Notes: a model not told the origin generated them from the letters alone. Counted from the stretch's first letter, positions 26,938-36,845 are shown. The stretch: 64,000 bases of DNA from Sphingobacterium sp. R2 (GCF_040760075.1 NZ_CP142884.1:496001-560000); one strand, 5' to 3'. Made by a program: numbers and translations.

Positions 26938-28248
26938 TTAATTACTTAGTTTCACTAATTTTCCATAGAAAAACGAATTCGGATTATTTGTTTTTATCAA
27001 TCCTCCCACTCCTCTTACTTTGGGATCTGAACTCGCGACATAATCCAGCTTAAATTCAGCATTTTTGAAATAGCTCTTAATATCACTATGTATCCATCCT
27101 AAGTCATTTTGAACTTCGTTGGATAGTTTAATTATATTATCAGTCATTACATAATCGTAGCCGACGTCAACGCGGTAATTATAACCATTAAAAAAAAACC
27201 ACACTTCTAATTTAGCTTTTTGCGAACTAACGAGTCGGAAGGTCATGGAAACCATTTTCACACCCCATCCGTTGTAGGTATTGATTTGCTTTGCCCATAT
27301 ATCATTAAAAGCCGAATTTATGCCACCAGGCAAAGTTGCTCCATCAATTTGAATAGAATTGTAGGTGTCGCGATAACCAAAAAACGCCGTAATTGGCAAT
27401 ACAGGTACAGCGTTCGACTTAATTTCATAGGGTTTATTGGACGAATCTAATAACATAAACTTGCCATCTTGCATCTTTGCCTTTACAATCGTCAAATCGC
27501 CCAACACTACAGGCTCAGCAAAATTTAGTCCACCTAGATCAAAATTGTATTTACCAATCTTGGAAACAATTTCCTTACCTGAAATATATGTAAAAGAGGC
27601 TGTCCTACTCTCATCACTAAACGATACCGAAATCTTACTTTCTAGTGAGGGAATTTGTATATATAAGTTGGGATTAGCATCTGTATAATTTAGCAGTTGA
27701 CTTCTGCTTTTACCAAAGCCATTACTCAGATACTGTTGACTCTCACTGGCGGTTGCTTTCACCAAGATCATTGATTTCTGAAATTTACGTCCCTCAAAAA
27801 ATAACGTATCTCCATGAGTTTTAATATAATTAAACTCGATATCACTTCCCATCCCCTTTCCTGGCTGCCCATTGTAGGTAGCTGGGTTCGGATCTTCAAG
27901 CATAGTTAAATAGGTGTAGGTATCAAAAGAAAGTGTAGAAGTCATGATTTGACGTATCCGGTACGTCGACTCTTTCTCTTTTGAAGCCGTCTCTTCATCT
28001 AGATCAGCAACCATTTTCACGCGGTCATTTTTACCAAACTGCATATAAAAACCATAGGCTCCGGCATACTCGGTTACTAATGATCCCTTCCAACCATAAG
28101 GAGATTCGACAAGCATCTTTCTGACATAAGAAAGTGTGTCTGCAATACGGGAGTCAGGATCCTTTTCAAATTCCAAAGCAACTTCTTTCGGCTTATTACA
28201 ACTTACTGTCAGTAAAACCAAAAATATAACATAAAATATCTTTTTCAT
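26938..28248 (-). CDS. DUF4302 family lipoprotein (locus 1)
   Basis: A 436 aa lipoprotein: signal MKKIFYVIFLVLLTVSC with lipid Cys17. The family pattern is visible: an N-terminal 'DTLSYVRKMLVESPYGWKGSL' helix, then 'GFYMQFGKNDRVKMVAD' and 'FDTYTYLTMLEDPNP' segments, then beta-rich sequence with 'DTLFFEGRKFQKSMIL'. DUF4302 proteins are commonly encoded beside SusC/SusD pairs; function is undetermined, possibly surface substrate binding. It starts 11 nt after the metallohydrolase gene. The paralogue in locus 2 is at 37687. Confidence 0.82.
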   Translation of the reverse strand: MKKIFYVIFLVLLTVSCNKPKEVALEFEKDPDSRIADTLSYVRKMLVESPYGWKGSLVTEYAGAYGFYMQFGKNDRVKMVADLDEETASKEKESTYRIRQIMTSTLSFDTYTYLTMLEDPNPATYNGQPGKGMGSDIEFNYIKTHGDTLFFEGRKFQKSMILVKATASESQQYLSNGFGKSRSQLLNYTDANPNLYIQIPSLESKISVSFSDESRTASFTYISGKEIVSKIGKYNFDLGGLNFAEPVVLGDLTIVKAKMQDGKFMLLDSSNKPYEIKSNAVPVLPITAFFGYRDTYNSIQIDGATLPGGINSAFNDIWAKQINTYNGWGVKMVSMTFRLVSSQKAKLEVWFFFNGYNYRVDVGYDYVMTDNIIKLSNEVQNDLGWIHSDIKSYFKNAEFKLDYVASSDPKVRGVGGLIKTNNPNSFFYGKLVKLSN

Positions 28249-28259
28249 ACGGTAATTTT

Positions 28260-29243
28260 CTAGGTTAATTGGCCAAATAAGTAAGAATTCAATCTCGTAT
28301 ACCTATTCATACTCAAAGTATATTCAGTATAGAAATCAGTACAAAAAGGATCATATTTACCTGATGAAATCAATACAGAAGTATAATCCGTGCTATGATA
28401 TTCTTCAACCATGACCCTTTGAAATTCATTTTGCAATTGCGTGACGTCAATGTTAAAATACTTTATCATATAATCTCTTACAATAGACTCCTTTTCCTTG
28501 AATTTCTTATAAGCTGTTTCACCCGATTGTGATGCATAATCATCATAAAACTTTTGTCCTCGAACGACCAGATGTGAAAGTGTTTCAGCAAAGTCCTCAC
28601 CAATCGACTTACGCGCATACGGACTGATAAATCCCAAAGATCTAGCTTTTGCCTCGGTATTTTCAGCCGCAGTCCAATCTGCATAATAATCTCCTACACA
28701 GACTAAACCAAATTCGCCTGGTATAAACCGATTTTGATTTAATATGTGTGTAAATTCATGGTGTATTACCTGTAGATTTCCAATCACAGAACTGGCATCG
28801 TTATCATTCAGTCCATTGAGACCGTACAATGTAATTCTTCTTCCCCCATCTGCCGTACCTCCTTTCACAGAGCCATCAGGATCATAATCACCAGATCCAA
28901 AAAGTGCAAATTGCTTCGGCGTATAGAGTTTAATAAATTTAGAGCCGCCAATTTTACCATATACCTCTAAAAATCCCTTGAGTACGATTTTCATTTGCGG
29001 GATTACTTTCGATTCATCGGCCGGTGCTATATTTTTATTAATATCATGCATATTCCGCTGATATCTATAAATAACTTCGATGTTAAATGGATCTGTCAGA
29101 TTCGCGCTGATCCAATTGTCGATAGTACCAGGAACGAAAGTATCGTAATTTTGTAAGGTATAATTTAATTTATCTTCTTTCGAACAGGAAAAAATTAATC
29201 CAATTAGACCAATCCCTGTAAATAGTTTAAAAATGATCTTCAT
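28260..29243 (-). CDS. Substrate import-associated zinc metallohydrolase lipoprotein (locus 1)
   Basis: A 327 aa lipoprotein with signal peptide and lipid Cys20 (LIFSC). The zinc motif HEFTH gives His162, Glu163 and His166; a downstream GEDFAE (about 215-220) is a good candidate for the third ligand, Glu, as in gluzincins. This layout matches the Bacteroidota family described as substrate import-associated zinc metallohydrolase lipoproteins (TIGR04549), which sit beside SusC/SusD. It probably acts on the cell surface on a peptide-like substrate, but the substrate is not shown. It begins three bases after susD and clearly shares its transcript. Confidence 0.85.
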   Translation of the reverse strand: MKIIFKLFTGIGLIGLIFSCSKEDKLNYTLQNYDTFVPGTIDNWISANLTDPFNIEVIYRYQRNMHDINKNIAPADESKVIPQMKIVLKGFLEVYGKIGGSKFIKLYTPKQFALFGSGDYDPDGSVKGGTADGGRRITLYGLNGLNDNDASSVIGNLQVIHHEFTHILNQNRFIPGEFGLVCVGDYYADWTAAENTEAKARSLGFISPYARKSIGEDFAETLSHLVVRGQKFYDDYASQSGETAYKKFKEKESIVRDYMIKYFNIDVTQLQNEFQRVMVEEYHSTDYTSVLISSGKYDPFCTDFYTEYTLSMNRYTRLNSYLFGQLT

Positions 29244-29246
29244 GAC

Positions 29247-30716
29247 TTATCTTGGGTTTAGTTCAACACCTGCTAATTTAGCTTCCTGAGGGATTTGGAA
29301 TACCCTTCTAGGATCATCGGGTTTTAATTCAATAAATGTTTCTCGTTCATCGCTTCCTATGACATTGTGCTTGACCGTTATCCCTTTACGAATAATGTCA
29401 AGCCACCGTAGTCCCATGGACATAAATCCAACATGTTTAAATTGCAATACTGTTTTAACAAGAGCTTCTTTGTCATCAGTGACGTCGAAAAATTGCTTTG
29501 ATTTAGCCACTGTAACAGCATAATCAGTTGAATTGTAGTTGTCGATCCTATTGCGTGCAAATAAATTGAGATCAGCTAGTGCCCCGTTTACATTGCCTAA
29601 TTCGGCATAAGCTTCAGCTCGATTTAATAAAGCCTCATCTGACATTAGTACCGGAACCATTAACATAGGGAACCCTGTATTGGCGGTAGGGTTCGTTACA
29701 TACCAAAATTCCTTCCATATATAGGTTGTGTAATGTGGAGAGCCATAACTTACACCAAAATTGTAGAGCTTCGCTCCTGCAGCAGTCATGCTATTATAAA
29801 TATTTTGTACGACACTAATTCCCATAGCATAGCGATTGTCCCACCAGCGCTGATAACCGCTATACGTTTCTGTAATCAACAAATTATAGGGTTGTGTAGC
29901 CTTGGTAATCTCTGTACGGGCAGCCTCAAAGCCTAATGATTTTAAAGTTGAGTTATAAGGAACAAGCTTGCCTACATAATTACCTCCAAAAATCTTATTT
30001 GCGTTATCCACCACTTTTTGCCATTCGCCTGTGAACAGATAAAAACGAGAAGCAAAAGCATGCGCGGCTTCGGGCGTAAAATGGTACTTCGGAACATCCC
30101 ACAAACCATTCCCTTGATCCAATAAGGCCAATCCCTCTTCTAAATCTTTACGGATATTGTCATATGTAGACTTAACTGTACCTCGATCATATTGCTTTAT
30201 TAAAACCGTTTCTGGATCTTTCACATACGGTATTCCTGGAGAATCATTCGATGCATTCGATTTGAAGTCATATACTTTAGCAAAGTAAATCGCCAACATA
30301 AAATGACAATAAGCCCTGGCCACAAGTGCTTCTCCTTTATAGGCCAGAACCTCGTCACCAAAATTATTTTTTTCTATAGCTGCTAGGGCATGATTTGCTG
30401 CAGCTATTGCTTCATAACAGGAATTCCAGTACGCTGTAGGAGAGTCCGTATCATCACCTATGATATCTTTCCATTCATAAAGAGCAGGTACCGGTTGATA
30501 AATACCTCCAACACCTTTGTCCTCCACATTGTCAGAGTAGGTCTCAGCCATGGCCAATGAATTTCTTCCAGGATAGGCTGATGCCACTAATCTTTTAACT
30601 TTATCTACCGTATTGATCTGAGCACGCATATCCGGCTCTTGATCCAGATATTTACTACATCCGCTAAATAGAAAAACAGACGTTAGCAATATATATTTAA
30701 TCGTATTTAATTTCAT
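29247..30716 (-). CDS. SusD/RagB family surface lipoprotein (locus 1)
   Basis: A 489 aa lipoprotein: signal peptide with Cys20 in LFSGC, then the SusD N-terminal 'CSKYLDQEPD' motif. Tetratricopeptide-like segments include 'CYEAIAAANHALAAIEK' and 'GEALVARAYCHFMLAIYFAKVYD', and the C-terminal RagB domain ends in 'DPRRVFQIPQEAKLAGVELNPR'. SusD proteins form the lid that captures substrate over the SusC barrel. It lies 11 nt after susC. It shares general layout with the locus 2 protein but is clearly diverged, which argues for different ligands. Confidence 0.92.
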   Translation of the reverse strand: MKLNTIKYILLTSVFLFSGCSKYLDQEPDMRAQINTVDKVKRLVASAYPGRNSLAMAETYSDNVEDKGVGGIYQPVPALYEWKDIIGDDTDSPTAYWNSCYEAIAAANHALAAIEKNNFGDEVLAYKGEALVARAYCHFMLAIYFAKVYDFKSNASNDSPGIPYVKDPETVLIKQYDRGTVKSTYDNIRKDLEEGLALLDQGNGLWDVPKYHFTPEAAHAFASRFYLFTGEWQKVVDNANKIFGGNYVGKLVPYNSTLKSLGFEAARTEITKATQPYNLLITETYSGYQRWWDNRYAMGISVVQNIYNSMTAAGAKLYNFGVSYGSPHYTTYIWKEFWYVTNPTANTGFPMLMVPVLMSDEALLNRAEAYAELGNVNGALADLNLFARNRIDNYNSTDYAVTVAKSKQFFDVTDDKEALVKTVLQFKHVGFMSMGLRWLDIIRKGITVKHNVIGSDERETFIELKPDDPRRVFQIPQEAKLAGVELNPR

Positions 30717-30727
30717 AATATAATTAT

Positions 30728-33700
30728 TTAGAATCCTAACTTCACCGATAATGTAATTTGCTTAGGCACTGGAAGAGCGACACCTCCATTGCTGTAAAAC
30801 TCTGGATCCACGCCATTCAATTTCCTATCAGCATGTAATAGCCATAAATTATTGCCCACTAGATTAAATTGAGCAGTCCTGAATTTTATACGTGACACCA
30901 ATTCCTTGGGTACGTTGTAGCCTATAGAAAGTTGAGACAAACGGATATAATCACCTTTAGCCACTCGTTCAGATGAATAGTTATAAGCATTATACGTGTA
31001 ATTAGCAGCATTCCTTTCGCCTAAAAAGTTCTTAACATCGAATTCGGCGGACAAAGGATCAAGTGTCGACGGGATTACGGTTAAATATTCATCCCCATGA
31101 AAAATAAAGCGATTTACGAGATCTTTCGATACATTGTACATATCCAAGTAAGACGATGAATAACTAGGTTGTAATCTGACCTTATTACCAAAAGCAAATT
31201 TCAGTAAAAAAGAAAAACTGAAATTTTTATATTCCACTCGGTTATAATAACCACCGGCTATGGTCGGATCTACTGGTCCTTCATATTTCAAGAAATCTGT
31301 TTCATTATCTTGAAGCCAAAAATAGGTCGTTCCGGGCGTACCGTCAGTACCAATGAACATCGGATAACCGCTTCTCGCATTAAGCTTATCGAAATCAATG
31401 GAGTATAATCCGCGATGCGGATTTCCAAGTTTAGCTCCCCCCTCCGCGGACACCAAATCCCAAATATTTCTGGTAACATTCAGCTTAGTAATTTCGGTTC
31501 TATTGTACCCAAATGTAAATTGCGTTCTCCATGTAAAGCCTTGCGGATCTTTAAATGGATAACCTCCAATTTGAATATCCACACCGTGGCTTTTCATATC
31601 CGCGTAATTACCATATTTCTCAAATTGACCTCCTATTCCTGAGGTTCGGATAGGACCAATCAGATCAAAAATATTCCTTTTGTAATAATCAACATTCAGA
31701 TCTATTCGGTTCTTTAAGAAACTCAAATCGGTACCAACATTGAGCTCATACATTTTTTCCCAAGTCAGCTCCGAATTTTCTAAACCGCTAATATTTATCT
31801 TCCCCTCTTTTTCTGACTCGTACGGCCGATAAGCCACTGCATTGTAAAACACTGCAGATGAATTTGAAGCATTCCCCATATTGGCGACTAGGCCATATGT
31901 ACCGCGCAAACGTACATGAGAAAGAATATTACTATTCTTATTAAAAAAATTCTCTTGATCAATATCCCAGGCTCCCGATATATTCCAGGTTGGCAACCAC
32001 CGTGCGACGCTTGTGTGTCCCATTTTATTGGAGCCATCATATCGTGTGGTAAAGTTCAAAGAGTATTTATCTTTATAATTATAAGCTCCACGGACTGCAT
32101 AAGCTAACTTTCGATCGTAATTGTAGGCCATTCCGAAGGGTACATTTCCACTTTCAATAGCATACTTATAATACCGATAAGTAGGCATAACAAGATTTCC
32201 ATTATCATATTCGATGCCTGGGCCATTAAAATCATGGTTTTGCTTATCGGCATACTGCAATTCATAGGTTCCAAATAAATTTAAACTATGATCATTCCAT
32301 TTTTGATTATATTCTAAATTATGTCGCATGTAATAGCTAATCATATTATTGTTAGCGACATTAAAGAATCCTCCATTAGGCAATAGAACATATTTATCTG
32401 TATTCGGAAAATCCGGATCGGCATATAAAAAGCGATTTCCTGCATTAACGGTTTGATCGCCATTTGCCCGATACGCTTTCGACAAATTTGCATTTTCTGT
32501 TATCGTATGCTGTCTTTCTGAATTATAATAACGGTACATTCCATTTGCAGAATAGGTTAAGGAAGGTAGAATTTTGTAAGTTATCCCTCCTTGCACCTTG
32601 ATATCCATCAATTTAAGTTTGATATAGTTATTATCAATTTCATTTAAGATATTAAAAGGGGCATAATCTCGATTGAAATATTCCAAGTTTCCGTTTTCAT
32701 CATAAGGAGTGATGATACGGCTAGTATTAAGAGAATAAGAGTATGGATTAATATCAAAATCACGCGAGTAAGTCCCGAAAACAGCATCTGAAACTCTATT
32801 TAAAGTACCTGGTGTACGCTGATCGCGGATATTACTTTGAAAAATGAATTCCGTACTTAGTTTATCACTAATTTTATAATTGTTTCTAATATTGCCCGTA
32901 AACCGTTTCGCGCTATTACCTATTGTAAAACCGGAATCGTTCATAAAACTCGTAGAAGCATACGTTTGGCTCTTGGTAGTCCCGGTAGACATACTTAAAG
33001 AATGATCATGAACCAGAGACTGTTTAAATAATAAATCAAACCAGTCGGTATTGACATTCGTATAACGCTGTAAAAAATTATAGCGTGAAGGAGCATCATT
33101 TCTCAGATCAAAAGAATCCGTAGCTGGATTATACTGATACATGAGATTATACATCTTATTAAAGACTCCGCCTGTAGGAGAACGGGAGACTTGCGAATGA
33201 TTCAAGTAACCTTTATTTTCCATATCAATAATTAATTGCATCTGTTGCGCAGAATTCATGATATCGAACTGGCTATAATTGGGTTTTATATAGGTTGTAA
33301 AGTTGCCTGAATAATTAAAGTTAACAACTCCCTCAGTATTACGTCCTTTCTTCGTATTTACCACGACTACACCGTTCATTGCTGCTGCACCATACATCGC
33401 TGTTGCAGCGGCATCTTTCAAGACCGTGATCGACTCAATATCATCGGGATTCAAGCCCGCTACAGAGGACCCCAGTAAGGTATTTGCATCACCAGTGGAT
33501 AATGCTTCGTTGGAGATATTGACAGCCTCATCCAAAATAACTCCGTCGATCACCCATAAAGGTTTATTATCTCCCGTTAAGGAAGTTGCCCCACGAACCC
33601 GGATTTTCGGAGCCGCACCAAATGTACCAGAGACGTTTTGCACAGAGACACCTGCCGCTTGCCCTTCCAGCATCCTAGAAATATCTGGAACACCGGCACG

Positions 33701-34429
33701 CTCAGCTTCCTTAGCGTCGATTTTGGATGATGCTCCAGTGAATAATTTACGGTCCAAATTTTGGTAACCTGTAGCCACAACATTAACCTCCTTTAACTTA
33801 AGGTCATCAGCCGTAAGCACCACATTCACGCTTGACTTGCCATCCACGGGAATTTCTTTGGTGCCAAACCCAACGTACCGTACTACCAAAACAGCCGATG
33901 AAGAAGCATTAATTTTAAAATGTCCTATATCATTAGTCTGTGTTGAAATAGAAGTGCCTTTTACGGTTACTGTAGCTCCACTCAATCCTTTGCCATCTTG
34001 ACTTTTAACAGTGCCAGAAACAGATTCCTGCATGTCCAGTGGTACCTTCATACTGACATTCTTTGAATTACTATTGACCGAGATTGTATTAGCAATAATT
34101 TTGTATTCAATATTATTGCTCTTCAATACAGCGTTAAGTGCCTCTTCGACAGTTGCATTCTCGACATCGACTGAAATTCGGGCTTTAGAATTCAGATTTT
34201 CACTGTATAGTACACGCAGATGAGACTGCTTGGAGATTGCAGATAATGCCTCTTCAATGCGTGCATTTCGCATGTTTAAGGTGACTTTCTGGGCAGTGCC
34301 TTTAGCATGTACACCGGTAACAAATGCGAATAGAAGACATGTACTAATTTTCATAATACGCAGGGGTTTACAAAAGCGTGGATCTTGAGGGATCAAGAAC
34401 CACCTTTTGCTAAATGGTAAGTTATTCAT
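30728..34429 (-). CDS. SusC/RagA TonB-dependent receptor with STN domain (locus 1)
   Basis: A 1233 aa outer-membrane protein. Residues 1-47 form a long signal region (MNNLPFSKRW...FVTGVHA). An STN (secretin/TonB N-terminal) signalling domain covers about 48-118. A carboxypeptidase-regulatory-like domain covers about 136-206, and the plug starts near 'KEVNVVATGYQNL' (213-225) and includes 'RVRGATSL' and 'VLKDAAATAMYGA'. A beta-barrel follows, ending in aromatic 'ITLSVKLGF'. The STN domain and the upstream FecR and sigma genes predict trans-envelope signalling as in FecA/FecR/FecI. The N-terminus is almost identical to that of the SusC at 41499. Confidence 0.95.
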   Translation of the reverse strand: MNNLPFSKRWFLIPQDPRFCKPLRIMKISTCLLFAFVTGVHAKGTAQKVTLNMRNARIEEALSAISKQSHLRVLYSENLNSKARISVDVENATVEEALNAVLKSNNIEYKIIANTISVNSNSKNVSMKVPLDMQESVSGTVKSQDGKGLSGATVTVKGTSISTQTNDIGHFKINASSSAVLVVRYVGFGTKEIPVDGKSSVNVVLTADDLKLKEVNVVATGYQNLDRKLFTGASSKIDAKEAERAGVPDISRMLEGQAAGVSVQNVSGTFGAAPKIRVRGATSLTGDNKPLWVIDGVILDEAVNISNEALSTGDANTLLGSSVAGLNPDDIESITVLKDAAATAMYGAAAMNGVVVVNTKKGRNTEGVVNFNYSGNFTTYIKPNYSQFDIMNSAQQMQLIIDMENKGYLNHSQVSRSPTGGVFNKMYNLMYQYNPATDSFDLRNDAPSRYNFLQRYTNVNTDWFDLLFKQSLVHDHSLSMSTGTTKSQTYASTSFMNDSGFTIGNSAKRFTGNIRNNYKISDKLSTEFIFQSNIRDQRTPGTLNRVSDAVFGTYSRDFDINPYSYSLNTSRIITPYDENGNLEYFNRDYAPFNILNEIDNNYIKLKLMDIKVQGGITYKILPSLTYSANGMYRYYNSERQHTITENANLSKAYRANGDQTVNAGNRFLYADPDFPNTDKYVLLPNGGFFNVANNNMISYYMRHNLEYNQKWNDHSLNLFGTYELQYADKQNHDFNGPGIEYDNGNLVMPTYRYYKYAIESGNVPFGMAYNYDRKLAYAVRGAYNYKDKYSLNFTTRYDGSNKMGHTSVARWLPTWNISGAWDIDQENFFNKNSNILSHVRLRGTYGLVANMGNASNSSAVFYNAVAYRPYESEKEGKINISGLENSELTWEKMYELNVGTDLSFLKNRIDLNVDYYKRNIFDLIGPIRTSGIGGQFEKYGNYADMKSHGVDIQIGGYPFKDPQGFTWRTQFTFGYNRTEITKLNVTRNIWDLVSAEGGAKLGNPHRGLYSIDFDKLNARSGYPMFIGTDGTPGTTYFWLQDNETDFLKYEGPVDPTIAGGYYNRVEYKNFSFSFLLKFAFGNKVRLQPSYSSSYLDMYNVSKDLVNRFIFHGDEYLTVIPSTLDPLSAEFDVKNFLGERNAANYTYNAYNYSSERVAKGDYIRLSQLSIGYNVPKELVSRIKFRTAQFNLVGNNLWLLHADRKLNGVDPEFYSNGGVALPVPKQITLSVKLGF

Positions 34430-34502
34430 ACATTTACACTTTGTGGTTAATTGGGGTTTAATTGTTCACTTTTTAATTTAGGACCTGATAATCACATTTT
34501 CT

Positions 34503-34530
34503 GAACAGGGATGCGCCAACATTCCTGTTC
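34503..34530 (-). promoter_or_regulatory. Hairpin in the fecR-susC intergenic region, locus 1
   Basis: GAACAGG/CCTGTTC arms (7 bp) flank a short loop in the 173-nt gap. The same position in locus 2 (45253-45280) keeps the core ACATTCCTGTTC and surrounding sequence, though one pair is lost. No T-run follows on the coding strand. Confidence 0.45.
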
Positions 34531-34602
34531 TCTTTTCTAAGGTCTTTTGGGTAGGTATTAATTTGTCATAAGCAATCGGTTTGGGTTTAGTTCAATATTA
34601 TT

Positions 34603-35760
34603 TTAGCTTTTTGTTTCTATAATAAGTTTTCTTCCATCCACTTCAAATTTGAGATTACTTACATAGGATAGCATTTCTAGCACTTGAGACAATTTAACAT
34701 CACGCTCGATACTTCCGGTATATTCCTTATCCAGCTGTACATTTCCCCTGAATTTCACATCGAGATCGTACCATCTTGATAATTGATGCGCGATATCCAC
34801 AATCGTTTCCTTTTTGAAATAAAACTCATTATTGTGCCAAGAAAGATCACGCTGCAGGTCAGCTTCCCCTTTGATCAGATTATCCGTTGAAGACCATACA
34901 TACTCTCCTGGTGATAGTTCCACATGCTGGTTATTTCTCCTAACCTCCACTTTTCCTTCCGCAAGAGTTGTACGAACTTGCGCTGTATATGAGTTCACAT
35001 TAAAATGTGTCCCTAACACTTTGATTTCATTTCCTTTGGACTCGACAATAAAGGGTTGATTTGGATTGTGTGCTACTTCAAAATAAGCTTCGCCATCAAG
35101 AAAGACCCGGCGTTCTGTTTTTGAAAACTGTGCAGGAAATTTCAGTTGGGAAAGAGCATTGACCCAAACTTTGGTACCATCAACCAACGTCATTCTATAA
35201 AAACTCGCCTTTGGGACTATTAATGAATTATATTGTACAGGAATAGTCTGGCCTGTTCCCTTGACAATAAGCTCATTGTTATTACCAACAAGATTATTGT
35301 TTTTAGTGAGTATTTTTGTAGAATCGTTATTCAGTGCGATCTTCGTTCCGTCCGCAAGCACTAAAATTGCCCCACTTGTTGCTGGCGCGATATCCTGTTT
35401 TTGTTCAGCCAAAACAGGTCTTTCTTTTGGGATACCCGCAACAAATTCTGTTCGCCATACCACGAAGCTTCCAACTAAAAATGTAATGGAAGCGGCAATC
35501 CCAAAAGACCATTTTCTAATTGATTTTATTCCAGTACGATGTTTATTGTTAAGTTTATTCCAAGCCTTATTAGCATCCAATTTACGAACAACGAATAAAT
35601 CCTCTTCGATATTCTTCGCTTGGCGAAATGATTCCAAGAGTTTTCTATTCTGGATACTGAGGTTCAGCCACACATCCAATTGTTTTTGCTCTTCTGCTGT
35701 AAGCCGACCGCTCAAAAACTTTTGTATAATTTTTGAAATATGTCCTTTGTTTTCTTTCAT
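34603..35760 (-). CDS. FecR family anti-sigma factor (locus 1)
   Basis: A 385 aa single-pass inner-membrane protein. The N-terminal cytoplasmic part (1-83) binds the sigma factor, with a 'FLSGRLTAEEQKQLDVWL' start typical of the family. A membrane helix covers about 84-102. The periplasmic FecR domain carries 'VLADGTKIALN', 'VDGTKVWVNALSQLKFPAQF' and 'GEAYFEVAHNPNQPFIVES', and ends in a DUF4974 region ('TGSIERDVKLSQVLEMLSY'). It should relay the STN signal of the adjacent SusC to the sigma factor. The paralogue at 45334 is closely similar. Confidence 0.92.
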   Translation of the reverse strand: MKENKGHISKIIQKFLSGRLTAEEQKQLDVWLNLSIQNRKLLESFRQAKNIEEDLFVVRKLDANKAWNKLNNKHRTGIKSIRKWSFGIAASITFLVGSFVVWRTEFVAGIPKERPVLAEQKQDIAPATSGAILVLADGTKIALNNDSTKILTKNNNLVGNNNELIVKGTGQTIPVQYNSLIVPKASFYRMTLVDGTKVWVNALSQLKFPAQFSKTERRVFLDGEAYFEVAHNPNQPFIVESKGNEIKVLGTHFNVNSYTAQVRTTLAEGKVEVRRNNQHVELSPGEYVWSSTDNLIKGEADLQRDLSWHNNEFYFKKETIVDIAHQLSRWYDLDVKFRGNVQLDKEYTGSIERDVKLSQVLEMLSYVSNLKFEVDGRKLIIETKS

Positions 35761-35793
35761 ATACTACACTAAAGAAACGCAAGACAAAAAAAG

Positions 35794-35802
35794 GGGTGAC
35801 AA
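35794..35802 (-). promoter_or_regulatory. TTGTCACCC motif shared by both sigma-fecR junctions, locus 1 copy
   Basis: Read on the coding strand the sequence is TTGTCACCC, ending 33 nt before the fecR ATG. The identical nonamer lies at the identical distance before fecR in locus 2 (46507-46515), although the bases between it and the start differ. Role unknown. Confidence 0.4.
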
Positions 35803-35806
35803 GAAT

Positions 35807-36334
35807 TTAAATATTTTTTAACAAAAATATAATAAGGGGAATAAATTCAGGATTTAATCGTTTTAACAGCATTTTCATTCCACGCTGCTTTTGTGTTTTC
35901 ACGGTATTGATACTAATCTGTAGTTCTTTGGTAATCTCCAAATTAGACAAACCCTCTAGATAGCCTAAACGAAAAACTTGTTGACAGGCAAAAGGCATTT
36001 CTTCAATAATCCGATAAATCTCTTGAATAAGCTCACTATGGATTATATTTAGCTCTAGAGCTGTATCGTCTTCCTCTGTAAAACCTACGACGTTCCAATA
36101 TTTTTGACGAACTTTCTCATGACGAATGTGATTATAACAAGCAAATCTTACAGAACTATATAGATAATTTTTTATGGCAATCTCATTATCACTTACTTGA
36201 TCCGTATGTTTAAAGTAAGCAATAAAAGCATCTTGAACCAGATCCTCCGCTACTATAAGATCACCTAATATCTTCCATGCAAAATGACATAATCCATTAT
36301 AGTGTGTTTTGAATAATATTTCTTCTTTCTGCAT
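35807..36334 (-). CDS. ECF-type RNA polymerase sigma-70 factor (locus 1)
   Basis: A 175 aa sigma factor of the Bacteroidota ECF expansion. Sigma region 2 spans about 8-75 ('HFAWKILGDLIVAEDLVQDAFIAYF', 'IKNYLYSSVRFACYNHIR'). Region 4 spans about 112-162 with the helix-turn-helix 'LSNLEITKELQISINTVKTQKQRGM'. The hydrophobic end PLIIFLL is common in this group. It heads locus 1 and its stop lies 46 nt before fecR. It should direct RNA polymerase to the susC operon when released by FecR. It resembles the sigma factor at 46526 along its full length. Confidence 0.93.
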   Translation of the reverse strand: MQKEEILFKTHYNGLCHFAWKILGDLIVAEDLVQDAFIAYFKHTDQVSDNEIAIKNYLYSSVRFACYNHIRHEKVRQKYWNVVGFTEEDDTALELNIIHSELIQEIYRIIEEMPFACQQVFRLGYLEGLSNLEITKELQISINTVKTQKQRGMKMLLKRLNPEFIPLIIFLLKNI

Positions 36335-36431
36335 CGCTAGCTCTCTTCGTTGCCACTTATTGTATTCTATAGGTGGATATTTAGGACATCTCCTGCGTTG
36401 AGATGTTTAATAATTGTGCTATAAAAATGGC

Positions 36432-36470
36432 TAATATTTTTTATTATTTGCAAAAAAATAAAAAATATTA
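36432..36470. repeat. 14-bp inverted repeat made only of A and T
   Basis: TAATATTTTTTATT at 36432-36445 is the exact reverse complement of 36457-36470, with an 11-nt loop, about 100 nt upstream of the locus 1 sigma gene. It may be an operator or a cruciform-forming site. Confidence 0.5.
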
Positions 36471-36682
36471 TTTGGATTACATTTTTTGCACCTATAAATA
36501 GAGTTTTTTCTAAAAATAAGCAACAAAAGAAAATAGTGTCAACCCGATTAAAACGAAATATATCAGGATATCGAAAAAAGGTTGTCAAAAAAATAGTTTT
36601 ATGCTCACCATAAGAGAAAGTAACAAAAACTAACACCGTTTTTCAAAATAGAAAGGAATATTGTGCATAATCTTATAAAATT

Positions 36683-36715
36683 ATGGCCCCTCCAAGTAGT
36701 CTTTGGAAGAGCCAT
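36683..36715 (-). terminator. Probable hairpin terminator of the 220 aa protein gene
   Basis: ATGGC/GCCAT and TCCAA/TTGGA arms form an interrupted stem about 130 nt after the stop at 36846. The sequence after it on the minus strand is AT-rich but has no long T-run, so it is a modest candidate. Confidence 0.4.
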
Positions 36716-36845
36716 TAAACATAAACTATACTTCTATCCTACCGAAACATACTTTACCGTTTTCTCTAGGTTTTCATGACCTTCCAACACAACAGTTCTC
36801 TTAAGCACGCTAGAATGATTAGCACTACAGAGAACATAATATTCA

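Larger units (their letters stand above)
36335..36845. other. Gap between locus 1 sigma gene and locus 2 tail
   Basis: About 510 very AT-rich bases. It holds an ACATCTC/GAGATGT hairpin (36386-36406), a 14-bp AT-only inverted repeat (36432-36470) and a likely terminator of the next gene (36683-36715). A long minus-strand frame here has the composition of chance AT sequence and I do not call it a gene. Confidence 0.5.

Noticed and set aside
35261-35821. A 186-codon plus-strand frame across the locus 1 fecR gene
   Set aside because: It lies antisense to a clear FecR gene, and its Ser/Phe/Leu-rich composition follows from the complement of that gene.
36367-36636. An 89-codon minus-strand frame between the two loci
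   Set aside because: Its composition (Phe, Ile, Lys-rich) is what AT-rich noncoding DNA gives, it overlaps two hairpin structures, and it shows no domain or signal pattern.
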